DNA of 64,000 bases from Shewanella eurypsychrophilus (GTDB lineage Bacteria; Pseudomonadota; Gammaproteobacteria; Enterobacterales; Shewanellaceae). The DNA lies in assembly GCF_007004545.3 (NCBI RefSeq), contig NZ_CP045503.2, forward strand, positions 2,326,501-2,390,500, given 5' to 3'. The position numbers were made by a program, and so were the translations under genes. Below the pieces are notes generated by a model. It was not told the DNA's origin. It worked only from the letters and a program-made list of their open reading frames with translations, and ran no database searches. Positions 63,112-64,000 of the stretch are shown here, one piece after another (within the stretch, counting starts at the first letter, position 1; each line of letters starts with the position of its first letter).

Positions 63112-64000
63112 TTATTCTGGGTCTAATACGATATGTTCGAGTTCTACTGCTGCGACGGCGTGTAGCGCATCCATCGTTGCACCGACTAGGGATATCTTGC
63201 CTTGGGCGGACTCTATCAAAACAGCCCGAGTTATTTCACTAAAGAGTCTGTTGTGGCGAGCCATGGTCGATAGTGCCATCTGCATGGGTAACATAGAGGG
63301 ATTAAATGCCGCATTTTCGGCATAACGTCCACAATACGTGGCGCTGTCAGCAGTTTCTAGCACCACTGCTGCGAAACTACTGGTGTAGGGGGCATAGCTT
63401 AGGCTTGCATGGTCTAAGGCTTCGATGATCATGGGATCTGAACTATCTAAACTTAGCTCATGGGTTTGCTTGGATAGCAGTGGGGCAGTGACATTAAGGT
63501 CGCTAGGGCCAAAAGCATAGGGTAAGTAATGCGTTAACGGCTGAGTCTTTTGCTCTGGAAGATGAATATTAACCTTTGAACCTTCGACTAATTCGTTCAT
63601 AAATTGACGGCAATGGCCGCAGGGAGAAAAATTTACTACGATATCGACGATCTGAGTCTCTCCACTGAGCCAGGCGTGGCTAATTGCACTCTGCTCAGCA
63701 TGAACAGAGTGAAACAGGGCTTCACCCTGAAGCTCCATATTTCCTCCCATATAGATATCGCCACTTTTTCCCTTAGCGATGGCACCCACATAAAAATCAC
63801 TGATAGGCGGCCTAGCAAGCGTTGCTGCTATGGGGAGTAAGGATAATAATAATTTATCCTCAGCTAAGCCACTCTCTTGTACTAGCATTGCTAATTGTTG
63901 TGCATCAATATGACCCGCAAAATCAGCGTGTAATAGTGGAATTAGCGCGTCTGAGAGTTTTGCTGGCAGCTGAGAAATACTGTTTATAAATCTATCTTGC
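63112..64000 (-). CDS. cdd: cytidine deaminase (runs off the window end)
   Basis: A zinc enzyme that deaminates cytidine and deoxycytidine in salvage. The frame is open right up to 64000 and begins [15 protein letters not shown], which lines up with the first residues of E. coli Cdd, so only the start codon or a few residues are missing. Zinc site and catalytic Glu: [11 protein letters not shown], then [11 protein letters not shown]. The C-terminal half is the degenerate second deaminase domain of the long (E. coli-type, about 294-residue) dimeric form. An internal ATG at 63888 would remove 37 conserved N-terminal residues and is not the start. Confidence 0.94.
   Translation of the reverse strand, partial: QDRFINSISQLPAKLSDALIPLLHADFAGHIDAQQLAMLVQESGLAEDKLLLSLLPIAATLARPPISDFYVGAIAKGKSGDIYMGGNMELQGEALFHSVHAEQSAISHAWLSGETQIVDIVVNFSPCGHCRQFMNELVEGSKVNIHLPEQKTQPLTHYLPYAFGPSDLNVTAPLLSKQTHELSLDSSDPMIIEALDHASLSYAPYTSSFAAVVLETADSATYCGRYAENAAFNPSMLPMQMALSTMARHNRLFSEITRAVLIESAQGKISLVGATMDALHAVAAVELEHIVLDPE

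Noticed and set aside
1..64000. Mobile element, prophage or integrated island
   Set aside because: No integrase, transposase, phage or conjugation gene, no tRNA-flanked repeats; gene content is ordinary chromosome throughout.

Overview
The window reads as a contiguous piece of a gammaproteobacterial chromosome, most likely a marine Shewanella or close relative. Gene density is high, the bases are moderately AT-rich, and nearly all genes are core or common accessory genes. Support for the group comes from gammaproteobacterial-type IlvI, IlvH, RNase E, FabH/FabD and MetG, the block yceF(maf)/yceD-rpmF-plsX-fabH-fabD-fabG-acpP-fabF, a separate apbC-udk / pabC-mltG-tmk-holB-pilZ-tatD block, an MsrB-MsrA fusion and a periplasmic-type ATP-dependent DNA ligase. 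The genus is an inference. I see no tRNA or rRNA gene, insertion sequence, integrase, prophage or CRISPR array.

Layout. 1-2.1 kb: the end of a small gene, a glutathionyl-hydroquinone reductase and a carboxylesterase. 2.4-6.5 kb: two tandem lipoprotein 5'-nucleotidase paralogues with matching promoter blocks. 6.6-7.3 kb: ibpA with a sigma-32 promoter and a ROSE-type RNA thermometer. 7.4-9.7 kb: ilvIH. 10-14 kb: a Bcr-type efflux pump, and a MocR-type regulator divergent from a LysE-type exporter. 14-19 kb: a methyltransferase, a GST, the tRNA hydroxylase trhO and an NfeD/slipin membrane pair. 19-24 kb: yegD-creA-membrane gene, small enzymes and sseA. 24-36 kb: a diguanylate cyclase, metG, apbC-udk, the pabC-to-tatD run and rsmF. 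36-46 kb: transporter-like proteins, an envelope protein group, dgkA, a secreted DNA ligase, a broken tyrosine phosphatase gene, ylqF, a 2OG oxygenase, msrBA and a SulP transporter. 46-50 kb: rne with a 75-bp coding minisatellite. 50-54 kb: rluC, a HAD phosphatase, a second diguanylate cyclase and maf. 54.5-61 kb: the L32 / fatty acid synthesis operon. 61-64 kb: a membrane protein, an acyl-CoA thioesterase, a beta-hydroxyacid dehydrogenase and cdd, which runs off the end.

How the genes work together. The yceD-to-fabF block makes acyl chains (PlsX also feeds phospholipid synthesis), and dgkA recycles lipid head-group products. Translation and RNA metabolism are heavily represented (metG, trhO, rsmF, rluC, rpmF, ylqF, rne, yceD), as is protein repair or folding (ibpA, yegD, msrBA). 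Two GGDEF proteins and a PilZ protein point to c-di-GMP signalling.

I found no convincing new multi-gene system. The most interesting signals are regulatory or structural: the ibpA thermometer, a probably leaderless yceD transcript, the paired nucleotidase promoters, the RNase E minisatellite, two simple repeats placed where slippage could alter expression or export (sseA ribosome-binding region, ligase signal peptide), and several unexplained inverted repeats.
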